From the NCBI GenBank assembly GCA_016124745.1, contig WGNC01000014.1, forward strand, positions 1 through 64,000: a stretch of 64,000 nt of DNA, given 5' to 3'. Positions within the stretch are counted from its first letter, which is position 1. Each line of letters begins with the position of its first letter. The position numbers and the translations under genes are program-made. Below are positions 36,047 through 44,178 of the stretch, piece by piece. This stretch comes from Thiobacillus sp. (GTDB lineage: Bacteria > Pseudomonadota > Gammaproteobacteria > Burkholderiales > Thiobacillaceae). A model generated the notes under the pieces. It was given only the letters and a program-made list of their open reading frames with translations, had not been told where the DNA came from and did no database searches.

Positions 36047-36380
36047 TCATGCGCAGTGCATGAGCTGGATGGCATGCTGCAAATTGGTGCGCGGATCAAA
36101 GGGCCGGTCAATGAGGGTAGATTCCAGAAACAACAAGCGATCGGATGAACCTGTATGCGTGCAAACGGCCACACGCCGTCCCTCAGGCGTGACGCCCAAA
36201 CGGGGGGAGTCTGGCCAACGGAGACGTTGGCCGAGCGATCGCTCCCGAGCATTGTGCAACTGCGGATCCAACTGCCCGCAGGGTTGGAAAAGGGGATGCA
36301 GAATCTCGCCGTTTCGCTGCAGCAGTGGGCCGTTTTCCTTGACCCGTCGCGAGGCCGTCCGTATTCTCCAATCACGCTAG
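36047..36380 (-). pseudogene. Remnant of a protein-coding gene, 5' end cut by a repeat element
   Basis: An open frame of about 110 codons ends in TGA at 36047-36049. Its translation has normal composition (for example RVKENGPLLQRNGEILHPLF and SSDRLLFLESTLIDRPFDP), unlike other frames here. There is no good start codon. The coding-like sequence runs up to 36380, exactly where a family B element (36378-36462) begins. This suggests the 5' part was lost or separated by the element. Family not recognised. The fragment also contains the candidate NtrC site for nasA (36076-36090). Confidence 0.4.
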
Positions 36381-36462
36381 GGAGACGCTGATTAATTAGG
36401 TTCGTTCGCCCTGAGCTTGTCGAAGGGCTCACCACGAACGGAATAAATCGGCGTTTCCTTAA
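36378..36462. repeat. Family B inverted-repeat element, short copy
   Basis: About 85 bases. The left end is TAGGGAGACGCTGATTAATT; the right end on the reverse strand is TAAGGAAACGCCGATTTATT. The inside is a single CTGAGCTTGTCGAAGGG palindromic unit. A longer copy is at 39442-39674 and a left end is at 15909. Confidence 0.75.
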
Positions 36463-36566
36463 AGTCTGGGCATTCACGCGCCTGCTTCTACGCTTTAAAT
36501 CCAGCGTGAACGCGCCTTCTGCCGCCATTGCCGGCTCCCTCAATCCATCACGCTGGTAGCTAAGAC

Positions 36567-37733
36567 TTGGCCTTTGCTGTCGTTTTCATCACAGCCGCAT
36601 TATTCGAGACCGCCCTTGGTTTGCTGGGGGCCTTGATCTTTGCAAGACGTCTGCGGCCACCCCAGGTCCATCGTTCAGGTTTCGTGACCCTGATCCTGCC
36701 TTTGACAGGCAACGCGCCGGGGCTTGACCCCCTGCTGCGCGCACTCGATACGCAGACCCTCGTGCCTCGCAGGCTCATCATCAGCGTGGAAACTTCACTG
36801 GATCCAGCCTATCAACGCTCACTGCATTCGGCAGACGCTTGTTCATTCCCGATCGAAATCGTCATTGCCGGCGAGGCTACTCGATGCGCGCAGAAGTGCA
36901 GAAATCTGATCGCCGCATTGCAGCGGATCGACGACCGGGATGAGGCCATCGTATTGCTCGACGCGGACATATCCCCCCCCTCCTGGTGGTTGTCCGCGCT
37001 GGTCACGCCCCTCATTGACGGTAGCGCCGATCTCGTGAATGGCTATCGCTGGCCAACGATCGCGACACCGACAGCCGGCGCCCACCTGGTTGCGAGTATT
37101 GAACGCGCTATTGCCATGCTGCCCCGACCAGGCTGGCTCAATGTTGCCTGGGGCGGTTCCCTCGCAATGTCGCCGCGTGCCCTGGCGGCCCTGGGGCCGG
37201 AGCGCATCCTCGCAGACACCCTGTCAGACGATTGCACGATAGGCAAGCATGCCGGGGCACTTGGATTACGGGTCCTGACGCGGCGTGCCCTGCTGGTTCC
37301 GACTCCTACGCATGGTGGCCTGGTGTCGGTCTGGAATTTTGCGCGACGGCAGTACCAGATCTGCCGCATCTATGTGCCAAGCCTGTGGTGGCTGGCTCTC
37401 GGTACCCTGAGTACGAGGCTCGTCGGGTGGGGTTTGCTGCTCGCATACATCGACCGGGTGGAGGCGCGCCTGGCGATCGGCGCACTGGCAGCCATGGCTG
37501 TCACCGGCTGCATAACCCAGGCCCGGGTTGCGCTTCGTCTTGGTTTTCCAGACGCGCCTGTCGCACATTCTGTGCAGTGCCTGCTTGCGGCTCTCAAGCC
37601 CGTCGTTGATCTTTTCCACTGGACCGCGGTTGTGGCCGCATTCGCGTCAGGCGTAGTCCGTTGGAGCCATGTCACCTATCGGGTCTCGGGACCCACCGAT
37701 GTCACCGTCAGGACCCGCGACCCATGGATTTGA
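36567..37733 (+). CDS. Family 2/21 glycosyltransferase (ceramide glucosyltransferase/HpnI-like)
   Basis: A 388-residue membrane glycosyltransferase: an N-terminal helix (AVVFITAALFETALGLLGALIFA), a GT-A domain with DADISPP as the metal-binding DxD, DDCTIGKHAG as the acidic acceptor site, and RRQYQICR resembling the (Q/R)xxRW motif. Two or more C-terminal membrane helices follow. The arrangement resembles GT21 enzymes that glycosylate ceramide or hopanoids. The start appears to be TTG at 36567; no ATG is available before the homology begins, and no good Shine-Dalgarno is present. Its 3' end overlaps or abuts the P450 gene, so the two form an operon that may modify a membrane lipid. Confidence 0.75.
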   Translation: MAFAVVFITAALFETALGLLGALIFARRLRPPQVHRSGFVTLILPLTGNAPGLDPLLRALDTQTLVPRRLIISVETSLDPAYQRSLHSADACSFPIEIVIAGEATRCAQKCRNLIAALQRIDDRDEAIVLLDADISPPSWWLSALVTPLIDGSADLVNGYRWPTIATPTAGAHLVASIERAIAMLPRPGWLNVAWGGSLAMSPRALAALGPERILADTLSDDCTIGKHAGALGLRVLTRRALLVPTPTHGGLVSVWNFARRQYQICRIYVPSLWWLALGTLSTRLVGWGLLLAYIDRVEARLAIGALAAMAVTGCITQARVALRLGFPDAPVAHSVQCLLAALKPVVDLFHWTAVVAAFASGVVRWSHVTYRVSGPTDVTVRTRDPWI

Positions 37734-39142
37734 GCATGACCCTTGCAGGCTACCTGGCCAGGCTTTCGCCGCGTCTGGCAGGGATAGCGACGCGCCTGAT
37801 AGGCAGTCCCTTTCGCTATCTATCGGGCATGCCGATGGAAAGACAACTGCTGATCTTGAAGTTGCCCGTCGCAAGACTTGCAATCGTCAACGACCTCGCC
37901 GTGGTCAAGACCCTGCTGACGGATCAGGAGGGGGCGTTCCCCAAGAGCAGCGATCTCGAGATGCTCCTGCGACCGTTGATCGGTCGCGGCGTTTTTGGCC
38001 AACCGGGTGGAGATGCGGTCAAACAGATGCGCCGGGTGTACATTCGCGCACTGTCGCAAATCCCCGAAGCCGAAGTCGCACGGATCGCCCGCCACTTCAC
38101 CCGGCAATACATGGCTGCATGGCAGCAGGCACAGCGTCCTGTGCCGATACCGAGTGAACTCTCCCGTCTGGCCATCGACATCGTCACGCAGGCAACGCTG
38201 GGGAACTGTTTTAGCGTGCAGGAGAGCCTGCGTTTCGTCGATCTGTTCTTCAAATACCACAAACGTGCAAACCCGCTATTGCTTCTGCTCGCGCCTCGGG
38301 AACCCGCAAGCCGCCAGGCCCTGTTCGACAGCTTCGGCCTGGAGGCTATCGGTGCCGAGATGCGAGCGCTGATCCGGCATCGCTTCGTCGATCCCTTGCT
38401 GGATGAAAAGTCGGATGCTCGACGCGCCCCCTTCGCATCGGCCCTGCTGGCGTCCACCCTCCCCTCCGATGGCTGCGGGTTGCCGCTTGATCGCGACGAA
38501 ACCCGACAGACAGCCATGCTCGATGAAATCTCGGTCATGTTGCTAGCCGGCCACGAGACGACTGCGTCCGTATTGAGTTGGCTGCTCTGGGAACTCGCCG
38601 ACCTGCCCGACGAGCAGGACACCATCGGTCAGTTGATGCGAGAACCCGGCTTGGGGCAAAGTGAAACGGTCCCCGCTGATCCGGATAAGCGGAAAAACCT
38701 GGCGCAACGTCGACTCGACGCGCTGATCCACGAGTCGCTGCGCCTTTATCCACCCATTGCCTTTCTGCTGCGCGAAACGAGGCGGGATGTCGTGTTCCGG
38801 GAAAAGCCGATCCCGGCCAACAGCTTCATGCTTGTTTCGCCGTGGATCATTCATCGCCATCGGCATCTTTGGCAGAATCCGGACCTGTTCGATCCGGCAC
38901 GCTGGCTGGCCGCAGATCCGCCGCCGGCCATGGCCAATCGCACGGCCTTCATCCCCTTTGGACAGGGTCCGAGGGTGTGTCCGGGCAAGCGTTTTGCGGA
39001 TGTGGAAATGCAGGCCATCCTGTCCGAACTGCTGGCGGGCTGCCGCTTCTCGCGTATCCGTGGCCGGCGTCCGGAGCCATTGGGAAGCCTCACCTCGCGC
39101 CCGGATCGCGATTTCAAGCTCCGGGTCGCGATACCCCAATAG
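37724..39142 (+). CDS. Cytochrome P450
   Basis: A 472-residue haem-thiolate monooxygenase. Motifs are AGHETTAS (I-helix oxygen-binding), ESLRLYPP (K-helix ExxR), the PERF-like DPARW and the haem-binding loop FGQGPRVCPGKRFA with the axial Cys. It has no obvious membrane anchor, although the N-terminus is moderately hydrophobic. ATG 37724 overlaps the glycosyltransferase stop by ten bases; ATG 37736 is an alternative. No ferredoxin or reductase is adjacent. The pairing with a lipid-type glycosyltransferase suggests hydroxylation of a lipid or terpenoid substrate. The substrate is unknown. Confidence 0.92.
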   Translation: MDLSMTLAGYLARLSPRLAGIATRLIGSPFRYLSGMPMERQLLILKLPVARLAIVNDLAVVKTLLTDQEGAFPKSSDLEMLLRPLIGRGVFGQPGGDAVKQMRRVYIRALSQIPEAEVARIARHFTRQYMAAWQQAQRPVPIPSELSRLAIDIVTQATLGNCFSVQESLRFVDLFFKYHKRANPLLLLLAPREPASRQALFDSFGLEAIGAEMRALIRHRFVDPLLDEKSDARRAPFASALLASTLPSDGCGLPLDRDETRQTAMLDEISVMLLAGHETTASVLSWLLWELADLPDEQDTIGQLMREPGLGQSETVPADPDKRKNLAQRRLDALIHESLRLYPPIAFLLRETRRDVVFREKPIPANSFMLVSPWIIHRHRHLWQNPDLFDPARWLAADPPPAMANRTAFIPFGQGPRVCPGKRFADVEMQAILSELLAGCRFSRIRGRRPEPLGSLTSRPDRDFKLRVAIPQ

Positions 39143-39441
39143 CCTCACGGCCGACTGCGCCTTCCGCTTACGCCGCATCATCTGACATCCATGCAGGGCC
39201 GTATGCGTGATGTCCGCACGGCGTCGCCAAACGGAGTCATTGGCGACAGCCCGGGGGAACTTGTTCAACCAATCTCGGCGATCGGAATGCCGACCCGCCC
39301 TCAATGACCGCGCTGCCCATGAGGCCGGGCCATCTCACGCCAGCGCCAGCCCGGGACCCACCCGAGAACCTGGCTGATTGCCCGGCCGTCACAGTGCAGC
39401 CCCGCGCTTCGGTTATCATATTCAAGTTTGCTAATGAAACT
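39143..39441. other. Intergenic region after the P450 gene
   Basis: About 300 bases without a supported gene, RNA or terminator. Near its end an AT-rich stretch (39411-39440, with TTATCATATTCAAG) may carry a promoter toward the OmpA-like gene, but no clear -35/-10 pair is seen. Confidence 0.35.
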
Positions 39442-39674
39442 TGGGGAGAGGCTGATTAATTCGGTTCGTTCGCCCTGAGCCCTTCGCCAGGCTCAGGACA
39501 GGCTTCGGCAAGCCTGTCCTGAGCCTGGCGAAGGGAGGCATTTCATGCGATTGATTTTTTGTTTGATTTATTCCATTCATGCCCTTCGGCTACGCTCAGG
39601 AGGGCGTTCGACAGGGCTCTCCTGAGCATGGTCGAAGGGCTCACCACGAACGGAATAAATCAACGCTTACTTAG
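39442..39674. repeat. Family B inverted-repeat element, long copy
   Basis: Left end TGGGGAGAGGCTGATTAATT; right end on the reverse strand CCTAAGTAAGCGTTGATTTA. The interior has two large palindromes of the CCTTCGCCAGGCTCAGGACA type. The right edge overlaps the AGGAG that serves as ribosome binding site for the OmpA-like gene at 39684, so the insertion shaped that gene's 5' region. Confidence 0.75.
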
Positions 39675-39683
39675 GAGCCCATT

Positions 39684-40559
39684 ATGCGTTTTGCCATAGC
39701 TTTACCCCTCATCGTTCCCGTGCTTGCCCTGATGGGCGGCTGCGCCACCCAGAAGACGCTCGAAGAACAGGCCGATTCCGTCAGCCGGCAGCTCGATGCC
39801 CAGGCCACCACGGTGAGCCGGCAGCTTGCCGAGTTGAAACAGGCGCAATCCAGCATGGCCGAGGCGCAGAAGAACCTGGAAGCGCGCCTGGGCAAAGTGG
39901 AATCGCAGCAGGCCCTGATGGCGACCCGGCTGGATCAGGAAGGAACGACCCGCGCGGCCCTGCAGCGTGACGTCGACAGCCTGCGCGGCCAGGTCGACAG
40001 TCACGCCAGCACGCTCACGGAGACGCAGGCCAGTGCCAACGAGGCCCTCAAGATCGCCCGTGAGGTCCAGTCCGCCAGCAACGATGCCGCGCGCTTGGCC
40101 GAAGCGGCGGTCAACAAACAGAACAGCGCCATTGCCCAGGCGCAGGAGAGCGCGAGCGACGCGGTCAAGATCGCGCGCGACAGCCGCCTGGTCAGCGGCA
40201 AGGTCGTCGACTCCCTGCTGCTGACCGAAAGCATGGTGTCCTACAGCTACGAACAACCCGAGCTGACCCCCCAGGGCCGCGCGGCGCTCGACACGCTGAT
40301 CGGCTACGTGAAGCCCAAACTGCCGCACGTGTTCGTCGAGATCATCGGCTACACCGACAGCATGAGCCTCGACAGCCAGAACCGGCGCATCGCGCTGGAG
40401 CGCGCCGAATCGGTACGCCGCTATCTGCACGAAACCGGCGGCATCCCGCTCGACCGCATGTCGACCATTTCCTACGGCGACCTCAAGCCGGTTGCCAGCA
40501 ACACGTCGTACGAAGGGCGTGGCCAGAACCGGCGTGTGATGGTGCAGGTGCTGAAGTAA
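39684..40559 (+). CDS. OmpA-family lipoprotein with coiled-coil stalk
   Basis: A 291-residue outer-membrane lipoprotein. Lipobox ALMGGC (Cys20) is followed by a long coiled coil (about residues 26-170, rich in Gln/Ala/Glu with repeated SRQLDAQATTVSRQLAELK-type heptads). The C-terminus is an OmpA-like peptidoglycan-binding domain (about 190-290; VFVEIIGYTDSMSLDSQNRRIALERAESVRR and GRGQNRRVMVQV). It probably tethers the outer membrane to peptidoglycan. ATG 39684 is preceded by AGGAG at the edge of a repeat element. Confidence 0.85.
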   Translation: MRFAIALPLIVPVLALMGGCATQKTLEEQADSVSRQLDAQATTVSRQLAELKQAQSSMAEAQKNLEARLGKVESQQALMATRLDQEGTTRAALQRDVDSLRGQVDSHASTLTETQASANEALKIAREVQSASNDAARLAEAAVNKQNSAIAQAQESASDAVKIARDSRLVSGKVVDSLLLTESMVSYSYEQPELTPQGRAALDTLIGYVKPKLPHVFVEIIGYTDSMSLDSQNRRIALERAESVRRYLHETGGIPLDRMSTISYGDLKPVASNTSYEGRGQNRRVMVQVLK

Positions 40560-40632
40560 GGTCGCTGCCGGGCAGGGCCTGCAAGCCATCGATGGCTGCA
40601 GCCCGCTCGGCTGTTTCCGTTTTTCAAGACCG

Positions 40633-40664
40633 CCGACCTGCAGCCCGTCCGGGCTTCAGGTCGG
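40633..40664. terminator. Hairpin between convergent OmpA-like and YceI genes
   Basis: CCGACCTG-C-AGCCC, loop GTCC, GGGCT-T-CAGGTCGG forms a 13-bp stem with one mismatch. No T run follows on either strand, although CCGTTTTTC lies just before it. It may act as a bidirectional terminator. Confidence 0.45.
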
Positions 40665-40712
40665 GTCGGCCATGGGATCGCGGGAACGTCCTGAATCGCT
40701 GCGTCCGGGGGA

Positions 40713-41294
40713 TCACCGGTCGCGGGCTGCCCTCACCTTGATCCGCAATTTGACGTCGTCGCTGACCATGGGGATGAAAGCCGTCATGCCGTGGTCCGAT
40801 CGCTTGAAGCTGGCGACCGCATCGACATTGCAAACGAATTTTCCGCTGGCGGAATCCGGTCCGCACTGGTAGTGGGTGACGGTGAGCGAAATCGGCCGCG
40901 TAACGCCCAGCATGGTGAGCGTGCCGTCCACGCCAACCAGTTGATCGCTGTCGAACCTGAATTGTGAGGAGCGAAAAGTGAGCGTGGGGTACTGCGCCAC
41001 GTTCAGGAAATCCAGTTTGCGCAGGGCATCATCGAGCGGCCCGATGCCGGTGTCGATCGAGTTCGCGTCGATGGTGATGTCCACTTTCCCGCTTTTCTTC
41101 TGCTCGTCCATGACGACCGCCCCGCTCGTCCGGTTGAAGCGGCCGCTTTGCGTGGCGAACCCCATGTGGCCCACCTCGAAACTGGGGAAGGTGTTCGATT
41201 GATCGATGCTGAAGGATTCCTCGGCGGCCTGGGCGCTGACGGCCCCGGCGGCGAACATGATCGCGAGGAGGGTTCTGCGTCGGGTTGGGACCAT
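40713..41294 (-). CDS. YceI-family periplasmic lipid-binding protein
   Basis: A 193-residue exported protein (signal peptide 1-24, TRRRTLLAIMFAAGAVSAQA) with a YceI lipocalin-like beta barrel: SFSIDQSNTFPSFEVGHMGF near the start, then GVTRPISLTVTHYQCGPD and GMTAFIPMVSDDVKLRIKV at the end. Family members bind polyisoprenoids or similar lipids in the periplasm. ATG 41294 gives a clean signal peptide. Monocistronic. Confidence 0.9.
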   Translation of the reverse strand: MVPTRRRTLLAIMFAAGAVSAQAAEESFSIDQSNTFPSFEVGHMGFATQSGRFNRTSGAVVMDEQKKSGKVDITIDANSIDTGIGPLDDALRKLDFLNVAQYPTLTFRSSQFRFDSDQLVGVDGTLTMLGVTRPISLTVTHYQCGPDSASGKFVCNVDAVASFKRSDHGMTAFIPMVSDDVKLRIKVRAARDR

Positions 41295-41620
41295 GAGGAC
41301 ACCCCGTGCTGGTGAAGGACAGCCATCGTACCCCCGACGGGGTCCCTGCGAATGAATGCCAGGCAGTTTTTTGAATGCCAGCATTGCATGCAGTCCCTGG
41401 CTGCCGACGCTAAATTCCGGTCTGTGCAAACAGGCGAAATCGGAACACGCAGGGAAGACGCTTCCACGGGCTTGCTAAGACAGCCGGGCGTGGCTTCATT
41501 TCTTCATTTGAGACCCACCCGCGTCGAGGCCAGGGTCTTATAATTGCGGCCCGGATACTCAGACCAAACGGGTCGAATGTCCCGGGGACACCTTCATAAG
41601 CCCGATTCAACGAGATCACC
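41295..41620. other. Intergenic region between yceI-like and cytochrome c genes
   Basis: About 325 bases without a gene. TATAAT at 41539-41544 could be the -10 of the cytochrome c promoter, but no -35 is found at normal spacing. It contains no repeat element. Confidence 0.35.
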
Positions 41621-42007
41621 ATGAAAGTTCGTTTGTCACACCCGTGCGTGTCATTGTGCATGGCGGGGGCACTATCCGCCATGGGCATGTCAAGCGGCAT
41701 TGCCGCAGCTGACGGGGACGCCGCCGCGGGCGCCAGGAAATCCATCTATTGCGCCTATTGCCACGGTTCCGACGGCAATCCCCCGTACAAGGGCGCCCCC
41801 CGCCTGGCGGGTCAGGACGCCGACGCCCTGGTCAACAAGATGAAACTCCAGACTGAGGCGTTGGGCGCGCACGAACTCATGATCCAGGCATTCCTGACCG
41901 GCCGCGCCATGAACGACCAGGACATGAACGATCTGGCTGCCTACTTTTCGCGGCAACCCGTACGCGACCCCGTGCCACCCGCCGACACCAAGTCGCCGGA
42001 CAAATAG
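41621..42007 (+). CDS. Small periplasmic class I cytochrome c
   Basis: A 128-residue exported cytochrome c with a signal peptide ending near AAADG, one haem site CAYCH, and a Met ligand candidate in the C-terminal half (TGRAMNDQDMNDLAAYF). It resembles cytochrome c553/c4-type single domains that shuttle electrons to terminal oxidases or reductases. The downstream gene starts 32 bases later, possibly in the same transcript. Confidence 0.85.
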   Translation: MKVRLSHPCVSLCMAGALSAMGMSSGIAAADGDAAAGARKSIYCAYCHGSDGNPPYKGAPRLAGQDADALVNKMKLQTEALGAHELMIQAFLTGRAMNDQDMNDLAAYFSRQPVRDPVPPADTKSPDK

Positions 42008-42038
42008 GAATCCAGGCCTTGGTGCCTGGAGAACGCCG

Positions 42039-43100
42039 ATGAGATGTGCATTCGGATGGACAGGCATGTGTGTCCTCCTGCTGGCAGGTTGCGCCAGCGT
42101 CGGGCCACCGACCATCGCGCGCGACCGCTTCGACTACGTGGACACGATCCCGGATGGCGGAAAGCGGTAGAACTGCTCAACCTGCTGAAGGTCCGCTATG
42201 CCGATGCGCCCGTGTTCATGGACGTTTCGTCGGTGATCAGTTCGTACTCGCTGCAGGGCGAGGTCAGCCTCGGCGGCAAGTATGCGCCGATCGGGCGCGG
42301 CAACACGTTCGGCAGCGTGGGCGCCACTGGCCGCTACACGGGCAATCCGACCATTAGCTACCAGCCGCTCTCCGGCGACAAGTTCGCCAAGAGCCTGATG
42401 ACCCCGATCCCCGTCACCGGTTTCCTGTTCCTGATCCAGAGCGGTTACCCGGCCGACCTTGTGCTGCGGGTCTGCGTGAACTCGATCAACGGCCTGGAGA
42501 ACGCCTATGGCGGCGCCAGCAATCTGCGCGCGGGCAGCCCGGCGTTTCGCCGAGCTCATGACGGCCATGCGGGAATCGCAGGACTCGGGCGACACCGGAT
42601 TCCGGGTCAAGCCGAGCAAGGGAGAACCCGGCGTCGTGATGTTCTTGCGCCCCTCGGAAGAGAAGATCAGCGTACCGAGCAGCAGGATACGTGAGTTGCT
42701 CGGCCTCAATGGCACATCGCACGAATTCAGTGTCGTGTACGGCTCCTATCCCGGGCAGGATGCGAAGATCGCCGTGCTGACGCGGTCGATGTTGCAGGTC
42801 ATGATCGATTTCGCTTCCTGCATCGAGGTACCGGAAGCCGATATCGCCGAGGGGCGCGTCTACAGTGCGCAGCGTACTGCCGAGCAGATACGCAGTTTCC
42901 CGCCCCTGATCACCGTCCATCATGGCGCCGCGCCGCCCGACGACGCCGATGCATCCGTTCGTTACCGCAACCAGTGGTTCTGGATCGACGATCGTGACCC
43001 GCGCTCGAAACACCACATGGCCTTCCTGATGATCATGTTTTCGCTCACCGAGGGCGCGCCGACGCAGAACGCACCGGTGGTGACCGTCCCTGCCCGGTGA
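42039..43100 (+). pseudogene. Lipoprotein gene broken by two compensating frameshifts
   Basis: Starts MRCAFGWTGMCVLLLAGC (lipobox, Cys18) and continues ASVGPPTIARDRFDYVD before a frameshift near 42149-42166 and a stop at 42168. Coding continues in another frame (VELLNLLKVRYADAPVFMDV to NLRAGSPAF), then shifts back near 42546-42556 (ELMTAMRESQDSGDTGFRV onward) to a stop at 43098-43100. Segments one and three are in the same frame, so a lost and a gained base compensate except for the early stop. Joined, it would be a lipoprotein of about 350 residues of unknown function. Either a real pseudogene or two sequencing errors. Confidence 0.7.
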
Positions 43101-43153
43101 GGCGGACAGCAGGCAACCGAGGATCCGTTGAGGCCGCACGTTCACGCCCCGCT

Positions 43154-43172
43154 TCCCTGACGTGATCAGGGA
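43154..43172. terminator. Short hairpin between convergent genes
   Basis: TCCCTGA-CGTGA-TCAGGGA, a 7-bp perfect stem after the broken lipoprotein gene and before the oppositely oriented gene ending at 43206. It lacks a T tract. Confidence 0.35.
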
Positions 43173-43205
43173 GGGAATCTGGCGCGCGATTCACGGCCGT
43201 CCCGT

Positions 43206-43793
43206 TCAATTCCTGTGTCCAAGCGCGACGCGGAAGGCCTCAAGCCTGGCCTCGTAGTCCTCGGCGTCCCCATAGTCGAGAAAACGCGGGTAGTGGGAAT
43301 GGGTGCCGAGGATACGGCGCGCGTGCTTGATCGGGCAGAAGTATTCTTCGGTGCGGGCCACGATCTCGTGCACATAGGCGATCAGCCCGCTGGCATAGGC
43401 ACAATAGCTGCAGTGGAATTTCTCGATGAAATTCAGATATTCGAGCTGCTGCCGATCCATCACGATGTAGCTCGCCCGCTGAACCTTCGCGATTCCGTAA
43501 ATGGGGAAACAGACCGCCTGGTAGATCGTCACGAACAGGTCGAGGACAGCCAGCGGGACGATCATGCTGTAGATCACGGGTCCGGTCAGCAGGTTCTGTG
43601 GCCGGTAGGTGATCAGCCAGTGAAAGAACCGCGACCGCAGACGCCGGTGCGCCTGCCTGACGGAGTGTTCGAATTCGACGCGTTTGCCCTTGATCTCGAA
43701 CAGCATGCTGGTTTCCTGCTCATGCAGCGCTTCGCGCAGTTCGTCGTCGAGCGCCGTCATCCGAGACAGCAGTTGTTGGATTCGATCGTTCAT
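43206..43793 (-). CDS. Conserved membrane-associated protein with paired Cys and His motifs
   Basis: A 195-residue protein I cannot assign. Residues 1-55 are helical and charged, with likely coiled coil. Residues 68-102 form a hydrophobic hairpin (GPVIYSMIVPLAVLDLFVTIYQAVCFPIYG) suggesting one or two membrane passes. The C-terminal half has a possible metal site: FHCSYCAY (Cys128, Cys131), YFCPIKHARR (Cys153, His157) and THSHYPRF (His165, His167). ATG 43793 gives MNDRIQQLLSRM. Monocistronic, followed on the other side by a family C element. Confidence 0.55.
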   Translation of the reverse strand: MNDRIQQLLSRMTALDDELREALHEQETSMLFEIKGKRVEFEHSVRQAHRRLRSRFFHWLITYRPQNLLTGPVIYSMIVPLAVLDLFVTIYQAVCFPIYGIAKVQRASYIVMDRQQLEYLNFIEKFHCSYCAYASGLIAYVHEIVARTEEYFCPIKHARRILGTHSHYPRFLDYGDAEDYEARLEAFRVALGHRN

Positions 43794-43995
43794 GTGGCCT
43801 CTGGTCAGTATGCGTACAAAAATCCGGTCGCCGGCCCGGCACCGGCACCAAGGCTGGCTTACGCCTCCTCGGTATCGGGCTGACTCGAGCGTGCAGCTTA
43901 GCCGCAATGCTCGCCCGTACGGGAAACTATTCCCGCCAATCGACAGGATAGCGATGTCTTGAATAGTCCGGACACCGGTCCAGGATTGAGTTGCC

Positions 43996-44158
43996 CGGCG
44001 AAGCTTATCGATCCGGCCAAGTGAAGTTTGAAGTCCGTTCGTCCTGAGCTTGTCGGAGGATGAATGGGCCCCTTCGCCAAGCTCAGGACAGGCTTCGACG
44101 AGCTCGGCCCGAACGGTGTTGAGACTTCTATGCACCGCATCGATAGTTGCCAGCCAAC
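43996..44158. repeat. Family C inverted-repeat element, copy 1
   Basis: Left end TTATCGATCCGGCCAAGTGA; right end on the reverse strand ACTATCGATGCGGTGCATAG. The inside contains CCGTTCGTCCTGAGCTTGTC and two further palindromic units. A second copy is at 49676-49796 and a partial at 15909-16067. It fills most of the gap 43794-44178 between the Cys/His protein and the small heat-shock gene. Confidence 0.7.
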
Positions 44159-44178
44159 TAGGGAACGTAGAGAAGAGT

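Noticed and set aside
36001-36543. Minus-strand open frame of 180 codons
   Set aside because: Its translation runs through a family B repeat and is Cys/Ser/Pro-rich; a different frame in the same region (36047-36380) looks more like real coding sequence.
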